A DNA stretch of 64,000 nucleotides from contig OW387138.1 of NCBI GenBank assembly GCA_936440205.1, forward strand, positions 51,537,526 through 51,601,525, read 5' to 3'. Below are positions 11,285 through 21,829 of this stretch, in pieces. The position numbers and the translations under genes are program-made. Below the pieces are notes generated by a model. The model was given only the letters and a program-made list of their open reading frames with translations, was not told the origin of the DNA and did no database searches. The number at the start of each line of letters is the position of its first letter. Within the stretch, counting starts at the first letter, position 1. Source of the stretch: Lepidonotus clava (taxonomy: Eukaryota; Annelida; Polychaeta; Phyllodocida; Polynoidae).

Positions 11285-11325
11285 GAGGGCACAAACCTGC
11301 AATAATATTGCAGGTGGAGCCCTCC
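11285..11325. repeat. Long two-part inverted repeat
   Basis: The outer arms are GAGGGC and GCCCTC. They enclose a 19-bp near-perfect palindrome, CCTGCAATA-A-TATTGCAGG. Unlike the neighbouring hairpins it has no CAG/CTG core. It lies in the same gene-free, hairpin-rich stretch. Confidence 0.7.
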
Positions 11326-11527
11326 AACAAATACCAATACTATACTGGCAACCCAGGGTTGTATGATGACATGAGACAGTGTAATGGCATTCTCAAAAGA
11401 ATTCATTTGCAGGTATGCATTGATTGTTATGGCACGTGCTCGGTAACAAGTATGTAGGAAAACCTCCACAAAGAATGACACAATATCAAATGATTATCCA
11501 AAACTTTTCCATGTAGTGGGACTTCAA

Positions 11528-11689
11528 CTGGGCAGCCCTGCACTGACCCCAGCTTCAACATCTGTAATGCTCTTCTGTACCTGAACTGGCCACCAGTCAC
11601 AATGTCTGTACTGTTGTCTGGGCTGGCCGGGACTGTCTCCAGTGTCAACGTCCTCGATGTTCATCTGGGCAGCCCATTGCTGTCCCCAG
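11528..11689. repeat. Two further CAG/CTG-core hairpins
   Basis: At 11528-11552 and 11665-11689 both have outer stem CTGGG/CCCAG, inner CAG/CTG, a 7-nt loop starting CCC, and a 2-nt bulge. They match the 10716-11130 family in layout but with a different outer stem. A degenerate related copy may lie at about 11612-11640. Confidence 0.6.
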
Positions 11690-12104
11690 CCCGACACCAG
11701 CAGCCCTACACACTTCCACCACCAATGCCCATAATAGGCACAATCTGTTTGTTCCACCTTTTTTCTAGCCTCAGCACATACTTACATAGGCTAGATTATT
11801 ACTTGAATCATCGTAGGAACACGTCCTTACACATCAAAGGCATTCAGCAATTATCTGTATATGTACCTGTGCAGTTAAAAAGTCTTAAAGGCTTAGACAT
11901 GGCCAGAAAGAAATCCTGGAAAGGTCCAGCATCTTCTAGAAGAAAGTGGCAGTCGTCCAACAATCCTAATCTGTAACAATATAGAATGGTTGGCCTCCCT
12001 GCCAGTAATTCAAACTTCTTCCCAGTCTGAAATTGGAAACAGAAAAGTATCGAAATGGGAAGGAAAATTAGTCACGTAGAACAGGGATTAAGAAGACTGA
12101 AAGA

Positions 12105-12300
12105 TGTGGTCACGGAGGACCAAGGCCATGTAAAGCTGATGGAGAGTGATGTGGTCATGTAGGACCAAAGCCGATGGAAGGCTGATGGAGAACATATATG
12201 CTCACATAGGACTAATGCCATGTAAGGATGAAAACGTAAGGCTGAAGGAGAACACATGTGGTCCTGTAGGACCCATACCATGTAAGGTGATGAAGAAGCC
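12105..12300. repeat. Minisatellite, four diverged units of about 45-57 bp
   Basis: Units begin near 12105, 12149, 12199 and 12254. Each has the pattern ATGTGGTCATGTAGGACC, then GCCATGTAAGG, then CTGATGGAGAAC. No open gene covers it. Confidence 0.65.
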
Positions 12301-12890
12301 ATAAGGGATCTTGCATAATAAGGGTCATTTATAAGCAGAAAGAGTCACATATGGCACCACAGGACCATGCAATGTAGTCTCCAGGTACTTAAGGAAGGCA
12401 AAGATCCTGAAAGAAATACAAAAGTAACAGCCCAAACAATAGAAAGTACATGCTGGAGAGAAAATGCTAGAACGAATTAAAGCAAAGGGTTACATGTCAT
12501 AACATGGGCTATTTCAATGTAGCTGTAGGTGTTTATCAGAATTAGCAATATATGGAAATCCCAAATTTGAGGTGTTTTTATAAAATGTATACTTATGGTA
12601 CTAGTACACATATTTAAAGGATAACGGTTATACTCAAGATATATCATACATTCCGGTGAAATACACAAATCCTACAACATATTAATTATAGGTCAATGGT
12701 GTGGTTAATACTCAAGCAAGGACAAATGCAAACAGGTCTAAAATCATGCGCATTCGATGGGAAAATATGTTCGCATGGACGGGAGGCATGGCTGGAACAG
12801 ATTTATTCATTAGGTAAGAGAGGGGGGGAATGCAACGAGGTGTAGGTAGTGTAACTGCACTGAGAAGACCATTCCTTTGGGTGCTTGGAA
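12301..12890. other. No gene seen
   Basis: Unique-looking AT-rich sequence with no sustained coding signal or recognised repeat. Confidence 0.5.
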
Positions 12891-12894
12891 AGCA

Positions 12895-13690
12895 GGATAG
12901 TAAGGTTAAGGCCTAACGAATAGGTGTGAGAGGAAAATTGTATTGCCTAATGGATAGGCGTAATGACGCCTAACGGATAGGCATAAGGCGCCTTATGAAT
13001 AAGGGCAAAGTAGGAATGTGGCCTGGAGTGTGGCCATGATGGTCGAAACTGGAACAAAGGTGGCTAGGAATATTGGGGAAGGGTGGTGGGGATGTTCTGA
13101 AAGTAATAAAATTACCTATTATCATGTTGGGAGGATGGGCATCCTAACGACAGGGTTTCTCCCCTTGTAACCTGTCCACCGTATCGCCGCCACTGATGAC
13201 TGGACTTCTCACTGTTCGGTATAGATTGTAGGTGCCCACTGGGTTGAAGTAGATAGTAAGGTTAATGCCTAACTAATAGGTGAAGTATGAGAAGAAAATT
13301 GTATTGCCTAACGGATAGGCATAAGGCACCTAACAAATAGGCGCAAGGTAAGAGAATTGTATTGCCTAATGGATAGGCGAAATGATGCCTAACGGATAGG
13401 CATAAGGCACTTAATGAATAGGCGCAAAGTAGGACCGTGGCCTGGAGTGTGGCCGAGATGGTCGTAGCAGGAAGAAAGGTGGATACGATGTTGGGGATGG
13501 GGGGGGGGGGGGGGGGCAAGGCTGTTCTGAAATTAATAGAAATACAATATTATCATGTTGGCAGGAAGTACATCTTAACGACAAGGGTTCCCCCCTCATA
13601 ACCTTTCCATCATTTTCCTGCCACTGATGACTGCTCCTCTCACTGCGAAGTATATCTTGTAGGTGCCCACTGGGTTGAAGTGGATGGCTT
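12895..13690. repeat. Tandem duplication of about 0.4 kb with internal GCCTA...TAGGC hairpins
   Basis: Two copies, about 12895-13255 and 13257-13690, share GTGGCCTGGAGTGTGGCC, TTATCATGTTGG, CCACTGATGACTG and TAGGTGCCCACTGGGTTGAAG. Inside each copy a 15-bp unit GCCTAACGGATAGGC or GCCTAATGGATAGGC recurs (12945-12959, 12968-12982, 13306-13320, 13364-13378, 13387-13401), with weaker variants between. Arms GCCTA/TAGGC are kept while the 5-nt loop varies. A G-run sits at 13500-13517. Confidence 0.8.
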
Positions 13691-13700
13691 CTGGGAGGAC

Positions 13701-13885
13701 GATGTCGAGGCCCTGCTTATAAATATTCTGTAACCTGTAAAAGATGATATTCTCCTCGGGCTCGAGGAGATTTAAACACAATCAATAGAATACACAAAAG
13801 GAATGCTATGTTGTCTGAAAATTATGAGAAATTAAACTGCAGTATTAAATACGTCTGGCAGGAAGATATCGAGGCCCTGCTTATA
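13701..13885. repeat. Short direct repeat
   Basis: GATGTCGAGGCCCTGCTTAT at 13701 recurs as GATATCGAGGCCCTGCTTAT at 13865, about 164 bp apart. The sequence between them is not repeated. No gene is seen across the pair. Confidence 0.6.
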
Positions 13886-14085
13886 TATATACCCTCCCCC
13901 ATCCAAAACAAATATCCGTAATTCTGACAGCAGAAGCTGCAAGTAATTGGACAGGAACAAAAATATGCATTATGAATTAAAGAAAACAATGGCTCAGCAT
14001 GATTATTTCGAGATGAGACATGGCAGCATGTTAGAGCTGACATGGGCTTTCCTCGTATTTGACATCGACAAACCCAAATCTAGGG

Positions 14086-14220
14086 CTCTGTGTAAGCTAG
14101 GTTCAGGCAGCCCACCACTGTCCCTAAACGGTAAACCAAGCATTGCTGGATTTTCAGGTAGTAGGTTGACCTTGTGTAAGCTAGGTTCAGGCAGCCCACC
14201 ACTGTCCCTGAACCCAGCAT
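14086..14220. repeat. Tandem pair of CAG/CTG-core hairpins
   Basis: A unit of about 83 bp containing GTGTAAGCTAGGTTCAGG and CAGCCCACCACTG occurs twice. The second copy (14184-14214) forms an 8-bp outer stem GGTTCAGG/CCTGAACC around the CAG/CTG inner stem. The first has one mismatch. These are the best-preserved members of the family seen at 10.7-11.7 kb. Confidence 0.7.
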
Positions 14221-14646
14221 TGTTGGATTTTCTGGATCAACAAGGAAAGGAGGTTGTTATGATTTTTTTTATTGTTGTTAGGTAGTTCAAGTTGCGAGTG
14301 AACCACACCAATGTTGTCTTGTAGTAGAATGTCACGACAGATCGAGGCTCAAATAAGTCAGGTTGAATAGAATCCCTTTCTCTGATTGGTTGATGATATA
14401 TAAATTAGATATGACGTTAAAATTAGTGTTGCTGGAGTGGTAGAGTAAGAGCAAAGAGATACAAAACGTTGTCAAATAGTTCACGTCACTCTACAAATAT
14501 TCTCTCACGTGTAATGACAGTGTAAATATTTGCCTGGGCTCAATTTTGTCCGATTTGATTGGGGAAAAAACTGACGGACTGAGGAAGGCCTGGTCTAGCC
14601 CACGAGTCGAGTAGAATTGTGGTGAAATGTATATTTATCCTTCAAA

Positions 14647-14817
14647 ATGACGGCTGCGGCCGCGGCCGTTGCCCCTCTCATAGTAGAACTCCTATCGGGA
14701 CCTGGTTGTGGGTCAGCCGTACGGAGTAACGCCCATAAGGTTCACCAAATCTTTTACCAGGAGTTGAAACCATGTTACCTCAAAAGTAGACACAAATATC
14801 TGTCAAACAAGACCTAG
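14647..14817 (+). CDS. Candidate small ORF or first exon, unknown
   Basis: An ATG in good context (AAAATGA) opens a frame of about 56 codons, MTAAAAAVAPLIVELLSG..., ending at TAG 14815-14817 directly before GTTGTAG. The first half is GC-rich, unlike its surroundings, as in a promoter-proximal exon. No domain is recognised. It could be a first exon or chance. Confidence 0.25.
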   Translation: MTAAAAAVAPLIVELLSGPGCGSAVRSNAHKVHQIFYQELKPCYLKSRHKYLSNKT

Positions 14818-14820
14818 GTT

Positions 14821-16130
14821 GTAGAAAACAACGCCAGGGGTGCCGTGGCGGCCAGGTCAGCCGGGTCGACGGTCCGGAACAACGACTGGCCCAGTCACCT
14901 GGCAATCCGTTGTTTTCCTGGAAGTTTGTGAAGTTATGCAAAACCGTGACTGGAGTCATGGCCCCGTATTTCACTGACGGCCTCTGTGGATGAGTCAGCC
15001 GTAGGAGAAGGGTTGACAACCCGGCCTCTTGGTCCCTGACAGGTGATACCACAGGCATAGATCTACGTTGACAGCTCCACGGACACGCACACGAAGTCTT
15101 TTGTATTTGGTTGTAGATCTAGGAGCTGGGGTGAAATTCGTCACAACCAAGTGAAGCATTTACAGAACTAGATGTGGAACACCCATGTCGAACACAGAGC
15201 AATGATTTGATAAAATACCTTGCAAACTGGACAAATAATTGTAATTCATCTTACTCCCCTCCTGGTTGTCGTCCTACTCTCATGAGGTCCATGGGTGAGT
15301 GGGAGAGTCCAACTAATATGGGCCAAGGGGTGGCAGGTGCTCTGAAATAGTTTCCCTCCCGATTCTTGCATAAAGGTCATTGACCCCTTCGTTGTCAATG
15401 TTGCATTTGAATATGCATTAGAAATAGTAACTATAGCGGAAACACCAGTTTGTTTATCGGCAAGGGTAATTCAGGTCACACAAAACCAACTATTAAATGA
15501 TTTTATTGTTTATTACATATCATTTTATTAACAAAGACCCCTTCTTCACCACATATCATTGTCTGTCGAGGATAGTCACTTACTAACCAAAAAAAACCAG
15601 TTATATATTCGACGGGCAGAAATGCTGCTAGGACTCTATCAGAACAAAACATATAAAACGTTTTGAATGTGTAACAGCATACTAGTGTAGTCCAGTAAAC
15701 AACGAGTAAATATAAAACTGACTGGCAGAATAGCTGCTAAGAAGCCAACAGAACAATACGCACAAAACGGTTATTTGACTAAAATTGCCTACTAATACAT
15801 CCAAGTATCACCACACAATAAAACACAATATCATCAAATCCAAGGGTTTATCAAATATGATGTAAAGTACAACGACCCTTTCATGACCAAATGTGAATGT
15901 ATTACTGGAAATGTCCCCTAAAAATGCAAGTATTAACCCAACTGGTATACTTCGGCAAGGGCTGCAAGTCCCTTAATATAATAATAGACCATGGGACACC
16001 TAAAGATTTGCTCACTACTATATATGAGTTACATGAGTTTTATTATTGAGTGTTTTAAATGAGTCACATGTGGGCGGGGTTTGGTAGAATTGGACCTGTG
16101 AGTTAGATATATCAACAGAGGCGATGGCCG
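14821..16130. other. No gene seen
   Basis: Mixed sequence without a convincing coding region or repeat. A minus frame at 15058-14780 is open but has no start context or splice partner I can support. Confidence 0.45.
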
Positions 16131-16147
16131 GGCCGATCGTATAAAGA

Positions 16148-16282
16148 GTAATCAGTTGCTATAAAGGCCTTCCAACTTCATTTATTTTGCTTCTATTTAA
16201 CTACAATCGTGTAAGTAGTTGTCAGTTGCTATAAAGGCCTTCCAACTTCATTTATTTTGTTTCCATTTAACTCCACATGCTG
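16148..16282. repeat. Tandem duplication of about 75 bp
   Basis: CAGTTGCTATAAAGGCCTTC followed by CAACTTCATTTATTTTG occurs at 16153 and again at 16227, with similar flanks (ATCGTATAAAGAGTA and ATCGTGTAAGTAGTT). Confidence 0.8.
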
Positions 16283-17448
16283 CCACCCCATCCCGGTGAC
16301 CACAATGAGCATTATAATTAATGTTGAGCAACGAGTCTCTAAAGCAGCACATTTCCTAGTACCGCACACCCAATCGATAGCCGGGCTGCAGTTAAGAGGT
16401 ATCATGAGATGGAGGTGAATGGAGTAAAATGCCCTTCTCATGCCCTTCATCAAACTTTAGAGTGTCCGTGAGCAAAGGAGCTAGGAGCAAAGGAGCCGCC
16501 TGGTGGGCTGGCTTTGGATTCCGCCGATACGCACGGAAGGCGTACCTCAGTATTACTATAAGAGCAATACAAAGAAAAAAATTATACATTGGAAGACCAT
16601 CAGTTACCATTTAGCAAGTGCAGTAGAAATACAAATTTAATGTGGTGTCCTAATTGCTCTACTTTAATGGTACTGGCTGCGGTCAAGTCTACTGACCGGC
16701 TACAGTAGCCAGATTTTTTCCCTTTACTGACCCCACGGGGTAATAGTGGGCGGTGATCTCCAAAGGGATTATAGCAAGTGGTTACACCTCCGCTGACCCC
16801 TAACTCACCGGCTAAGTTAATACACAAGAAGGTCAATCGTATCAGGTATAAAACTTGTCAGTTGTACTATTCTAACAAGGCTTCGACACAATGGATCCGG
16901 CATGAATAAGAAATGCCTACCGCGCACAGTGGGAGAACCCTGGATCCCAGTCCACTGTGTCCAAGCACCCTTAAACAACCCAATATAAAACCGGCCGTCA
17001 CACGCTCGTGCATCTATTAATAGCATGTGTACACCAGCACTCGGCCAGGGTCTACCAGCGCCACCGTCCCCCCAACCGGCCCCCTGGCCGGGTGGTTCGA
17101 TTAACAGCCTGTGTCCCTTGATGATAACTAATGCCCACTTTCATATAGCCTCGAACAGAGACTCTCCCCTTTACGCTAGCGAGGTTGCGGGAAGATTAAA
17201 TATATACACGCAGCCTTTTACCCCAATATTATTTGCCCTTTTATATAAATTCTACATGTCAGAAAGTATATGGACTATAAGAACATGTAAATTACATTCT
17301 AGGAGTCGCCTAGCCAGACCTCGCCGTTTTAGATACAGATTCTATCGTCGGATAGAAAGTATAACGGTTGCACAAAATATAAAGTAACATAATTGTAATG
17401 AAAAAATAGTTATACTCTGTAAGTTTTATATTTATATGTTGTAGGAGC
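16283..17448. other. No gene seen
   Basis: Short open frames on both strands (for example 17025-17387) have no domain, splice signal or codon pattern that I trust. Confidence 0.45.
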
Positions 17449-17753
17449 GTTCCCACGCATTTTCAAAAATCGATTTAAGACTTTTTTTAAGACCAATTTG
17501 AGGACAAGATCTGGAAAAAAAAGACCTATCAACCGCGAGAAAAGAAAAATTTCTGAAATATCATATGATTTAACAGTACTTATCAACAGCACTTACTTGA
17601 AAGTTGGATTTGGTAACTTCATTTCAACTTCTCAAAAAAATCAATTTAAGACCTTTTTAAGACCTCTAGCTACAATAATACCACATTTAAACATTTTTAA
17701 GGCCTTAAATGTGAGAAAATCCATTTAAGACCTTTTAAGACCTGCGTGGGAAC
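17449..17753. mobile_element. Short MITE with GTTCCCACGCA inverted ends
   Basis: The ends are GTTCCCACGCA and TGCGTGGGAAC (11 bp inverted). The interior has repeated TTTAAGACC motifs on both sides of a short AT-rich middle. A clear target-site duplication was not found, so the superfamily (possibly hAT-like) is uncertain. Confidence 0.65.
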
Positions 17754-17965
17754 CCGGTGTAGGCAAACACTATGATCTACTACTGATAAACGTTGGCATT
17801 TCTACATTCATATCTTGGATAATACCACCGGTGATTTCATATGTTAATTTTTTATTATTTATAAATATATTACCAGGAATGTGGTCTAATGATTTACTTA
17901 TTAGCAAAAGAGATGTATGGACAAGCACCTCGTGAAGGCAGCCGTCAACCAGGTGATGGGGATGA

Positions 17966-18330
17966 CACAGCAAATTTTTGAACTCATACAGTAAGTAGAC
18001 TTGGCCATGTCTGAATCAATTTGCTCCAAACCATGTCAAGGAGTGTATGTCTTACTCCACCACTAACCCACCAACAGCAAACTATCATTATACTCTCACC
18101 CGGTTTAAAACGACTATCCTAAACTTTTAAAACGGGCGCGTAAGTTTTACTGCACCAATTTATTCCTTGATGTGCGTTCATGTTACAAGCCCTCCTGCAG
18201 GAATAGTATTATACACACCGTCCTAGCACAAAGTATAGTTTCACACTATTGCATTGCAGTAGGTGCGGCTTTAACAAAACAATCCCCCCTTTCGAGCTTC
18301 AACGTGTTAATTCCATTAATGCACCTACCT
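17966..18330 (+). repeat. Left terminal repeat of the outer element
   Basis: It begins CACAGCAAATTTTTG right after TGA. It shares GAACTCATACA, GTCTGAA, TGTCAAGGAGTGTA and TCTTACTCCACCA with the ends at 28400 and 50470, then diverges. It is shorter and more decayed than the others. Confidence 0.65.
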
Positions 18331-19120
18331 CTCACAGTTAATCTGACAACCTGTATCCAAAGGTATGCTACCCCGGTACCCCGGTACCCCCACTAGCGAT
18401 ATATAGAATTATTCATTAAACCACATTGATTCGTGTCAATTTTAATCTACACACAAATCTGGGCAGTTTTGGGACCCCCCCCCCGGCCAGTGACACATGT
18501 ACATGATTACAGAGATGCCAACATTCTGGTAAGTGTAATTAATGGAGGAAAGCGGGGGGGGGGGGGGGGGGGAGAGGGGGGCAAAAACATGAATGTACGT
18601 GGGAGGGGGCCCACCTAACAAACATCATTTAATATTTGAGGGGGGGGGGAATCCCTGTTTAAATACATCATGTAGGATTGGTAAAGTTAGAGTGAAGGCC
18701 TTGTATTGATTTCATATCAAATATAATTTCCGGGTTTCAAATACTTGCAGGCCTAACCCAACCTTTATAACTTATAATTAAAAGTTATCCAAACCAGTAT
18801 AAATAAAAAGAGGCATTTTGTTCCAAGCTATAGATAGTTTACTACTTTAATTTACTATGACTGCTTCCTGTGCATTTTTTCCAAGGGCTCAAAATTTTAT
18901 CAAGAGTCACTTAATGCCAATGTGTTTAGCACGATTTATTTTAGTGTTTTCCTGTGGGCACAAAATTAATTATCAGAGGACTAAAATATTGACATGTTTT
19001 GAATCGTACAGATTTATGTCTCAAACTTATCAACGTATATATATCTGGTTTCAATACATATTATAGTAAAAACTCACAAAAGTGGTGAGTGTCATGCTGA
19101 CACTGGGGATACGACAAACG
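18331..19120. other. No gene seen
   Basis: It contains a C-run near 18475-18484, G-runs near 18555-18580 and 18640, and short AT-rich sequence. Nothing coding is supported. Confidence 0.5.
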
Positions 19121-19139
19121 TGTGCTAGGCCGGGCCTAA

Positions 19140-19235
19140 TGAATCTAGTGGGGTTCGAACCCACGAGGGGCTCGAATAATTCATTACAGCACCAGTGTCA
19201 CGGCTCACCGTATGGACCTCCCGATAGAGGCCTTT
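19140..19235 (-). repeat. tRNA-like SINE piece
   Basis: On the minus strand a T-arm-like hairpin GTGGGTTCGAACCCCAC (5-bp stem, TTCGAAC loop, pol III B-box) lies at 19148-19164. Upstream is GTGAGCCGTGACACTGGTGC, which could be a degraded A-box region. The cloverleaf is not complete, so this is a tRNA-derived repeat rather than a tRNA gene. Confidence 0.5.
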
Positions 19236-19324
19236 TATATGAGAACGACAGGGCTGATGCAATACACGGCGTCCTACTTCTAGTATAGTGTAGACTGATC
19301 TTTCCTCCAGCGACACCTGGTTGA

Positions 19325-19475
19325 TTAAATTGAAACATGGACGACCATGAACGCAAAAAATGTATTCAAATGGGGATTCGAACACGGGCAGGCCACCATC
19401 CAAGTACCAACCGGTCTCAATGTTGCTTAACTTACCCGGGCTAGGGACCATCCAAATACCAACCGGTATGAACAG
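19325..19475 (-). repeat. 5S rRNA-derived SINE head with a duplicated box C region
   Basis: Read on the minus strand it has GTTAAGCAACATTGAGACC then GGTTGGTACTTGGATGG, matching the internal promoter of 5S rRNA (box A, intermediate element, box C). This is followed by a tRNA-like GTGTTCGAATCCCC. A second block CCGGTTGGTATTTGGATGG lies about 60 bp upstream. It is too short and diverged to be a 5S gene. 5S-headed SINEs (SINE3, DeuSINE types) are known in animals. Confidence 0.7.
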
Positions 19476-19624
19476 ATCATAACTTAGAGATTAGTGTAAT
19501 TGACTGTATATGGATTTAAACATATCAACCACGAGCCATCAAGAGATAAAGTCTAGTATTGATAGATTTGGATACCTGCCAAACTGAATTAAACCTTCTG
19601 CATACCCAGGATGATTAGATTAAG

Positions 19625-19770
19625 CAGTTTGGGGTATTTAGGCATATTTCCTGGTACTGACATGTACAGAACCAGAGTTTTGGGGGGCGGTGATGTGAGT
19701 CTTCCCTGACAAATAAGGGGTGCACGTGGTCAACTAGAATTCAGGAGGGATCGGTGAGAAAAAGAAGGGG
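19625..19770 (+). repeat. Diverged copy of the GGGCGGTGAT repeat
   Basis: CTGGTACTGACA, GGGGGGCGGTGATGTG and GTCAACTAGAATTCAGGAG parallel the blocks at 50975-51140, 53075-53230 and the inverted one near 63200-63380. It lies in the left arm of the outer element, the others in its right arm and in the third element. Confidence 0.6.
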
Positions 19771-20600
19771 CGGGTGGTAGTTTGGGAGTGGGTAGTAACC
19801 TTGAAAGAGACCCCTTCCCAGTATAAAGTGGAAAAGGAGAAAGTGGAGGATCGGATTCATATGGGGAGTCCCATTGGTATTGCAAATATAAATTTATACA
19901 ACATTTTGTTCACACTTTAATGTCAGAAACAAATTTCACATCAGAATGTACTGAGCATTTGTATATATTTTTCATTCTTAGTCTTACCACCAAGGAAAAT
20001 GTACGTATTATGTGTTTTTTCCATATGAAATATCTATGAAATATTTATAGTTTTACATTCTGAATTTGTAGTCTTATCCCCGTCATGGGTAGCCCTGTGG
20101 TCAGGGGTGTCTGGTGACCAGCTGCAGATGGTTATGTGATCTGGGGGAAGAACGGGGGTTGGGCGATAGACACAGCATGTGGTCTCTGTTCTTGTGGAGC
20201 ATTAAATTATTCCGACAGTGATGATAGAAAAGTCTTGAAATGATAAATGAAAGTTGGATTTTTTCTACGGAAAACATTCTTTAACATAATTGTGAACAAA
20301 TTGATATGTTAAAAGTCAAAAATGAGCAATAATTAAGATAAATACAAAATTCGGAGAATTAAACAAATAATAATATTTTAATACTCGACCCTCCCTTTAT
20401 GCATGCAATTCTTCGCGCATGAATTTACAGTTTTTTTTTCTCATGGACCACTTTCATCTCTGGAAATCCCCTTAGCTTATTACAGGGGTGCTAAACACTG
20501 GCTTTCCCTACCAAGACATATTCGTGAATTAGATAATATTGATATAAAATAGTGCTGACAATGACAATTCAAAATTATGAACAGAAAAAAGGCGCCACCA
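19771..20600. other. No gene seen
   Basis: AT-rich sequence without recognised repeats or coding signal. Confidence 0.5.
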
Positions 20601-20644
20601 CACCACGTGGCGTATTGCCGTATGACGGACGATACGTCAAGTTT

Positions 20645-20735
20645 ACCAAGGCATTTACAGGATTCGAACCCGCGGAGAGAAAACGCATCAGGTCGTCAAT
20701 GAAATGACTTATCCATTTCCGACCTGATGCTGCAG
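20645..20735 (-). repeat. tRNA-like SINE head with an 11-bp inverted repeat
   Basis: On the minus strand GCATCAGGTCG (20730-20720) pairs with CGACCTGATGC (20695-20685). The loop holds GGATAAGTCATTTCATTGA. This is followed by the B-box-like CGCGGGTTCGAATCCTG. It looks like a tRNA-derived SINE head; a full cloverleaf is not supported. Confidence 0.55.
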
Positions 20736-21200
20736 GTGATTGATTTTCAGACGGGTAGGTTCCTCCACGGGCCTTACAATGGGGTCAAACATTGCCATTT
20801 CTCCACGTCTTCACAAATCAAGGCTCCTGCGCCGCTAAAACTAGTAATCTGTCAGGATAGACTGGGCGGGAGGGAGCGAGAGAGCCCTGCGTAATGGAGG
20901 ATTAATCTCCACGGCCCGACCCGGGGGCCCGACCCAGAGACTGCCGGATGGTGTAACCCTTACCGGGCCACGCCCCACCACGCCCCGTTGCACTGCGTAA
21001 GTAAACCCCGGTCTCAACCGATGATTGGGACGGAATCTGAGCTGTGTTGCAGTTTGCCCCATGAGTTTGCCCCAGTCTGAGAGGCGGTCTCTGTGGGTCG
21101 TTACAGGGGTGTACACCTGCCATCTGGCCGTGCGGTGAACTACTCATCACATGGCCCATAGCTATACACTTAACGTTCTTCAGGACACTCCAACATGCAT
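20736..21200. other. GC-rich stretch, no gene supported
   Basis: 20860-21130 is clearly GC-richer than its neighbours, and two overlapping minus frames are open through it. No start context, domain or splice pair was found. Confidence 0.4.
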
Positions 21201-21202
21201 TA

Positions 21203-21829
21203 ATACCAACACCTAGCTACCTCCTGGTCTTCAAGGTTTTGAGAGCGATGCGGAACCAGTCCTCGTACATTTTACCGCCCCGACCGCCACAGACGCAATT
21301 AGGGCCGGTCTGTGGCGTCGGGTCGGTATCTGTGCGAGGTCTACCAACGGCAGCTGGAAATGACCGCTCGAATTCCCCAGACCGAATGGGCCTATCCTAA
21401 CAAGAAAAAAATAGGGCTGTCAGAAAGCTCTCAGGACTGACAATACTTGGCATATAGTCGGCCCTGTTGGCCCACAGGCCAAAAAGTTAGTTGCCAACAC
21501 TGTATACATAACATGTCGCAGGGAGAAATGCATCCATACCAACACCTACCTCCTGGTCTTCAAGGTTTTGAGAGCGATGCTGAACCAGTCCTCGTACATT
21601 TACCGCCCCGACGACCGCAGACGCAATTAGGGCCGTTCTGTGGCGTCGGATCGGTAGCTGTGCGAGGTCTACCAACGGCAGCTGGAAATGACCGCTCGAA
21701 TTCCCCAGACTGAATGGGCCTATCCTAACAAGAAAAAATCAGGGCTGTCAGAAAGCTCTCAGGACTGACAATACTTGGCATAGTCGGCCCTGTTGGCCCA
21801 CAGGCCAAAAAGTTGGTCGCCAACACTGT
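21203..21829. repeat. Two direct repeats of about 0.3 kb
   Basis: Copies at 21203-21502 and 21536-21829 share ACCTCCTGGTCTTCAAGG, GACGCAATTAGGGCCG, GAATGGGCCTATCCTAACAA and CTGTTGGCCCACAGGCC. They are more than 90 percent alike by eye, with small indels. No gene is recognised in either. Confidence 0.85.

Noticed and set aside
12895-13690. CRISPR-like array of short palindromic repeats
   Set aside because: Spacing is irregular, the loops rather than the spacers vary, there are no cas genes and the sequence is eukaryotic.
13947-14285. Plus-strand ORF covering the tandem hairpins
   Set aside because: It merely reads through the 83-bp duplication; no domain, and the repeat belongs to a non-coding hairpin family.
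19325-19475. Functional 5S rRNA gene
   Set aside because: Only the internal promoter part is recognisable, one block is duplicated, and the ends of 5S rRNA are missing.
19140-20735. True tRNA genes at the GGTTCGAA motifs
   Set aside because: T-arms are good, but acceptor and anticodon arms do not form; SINE heads explain them better.
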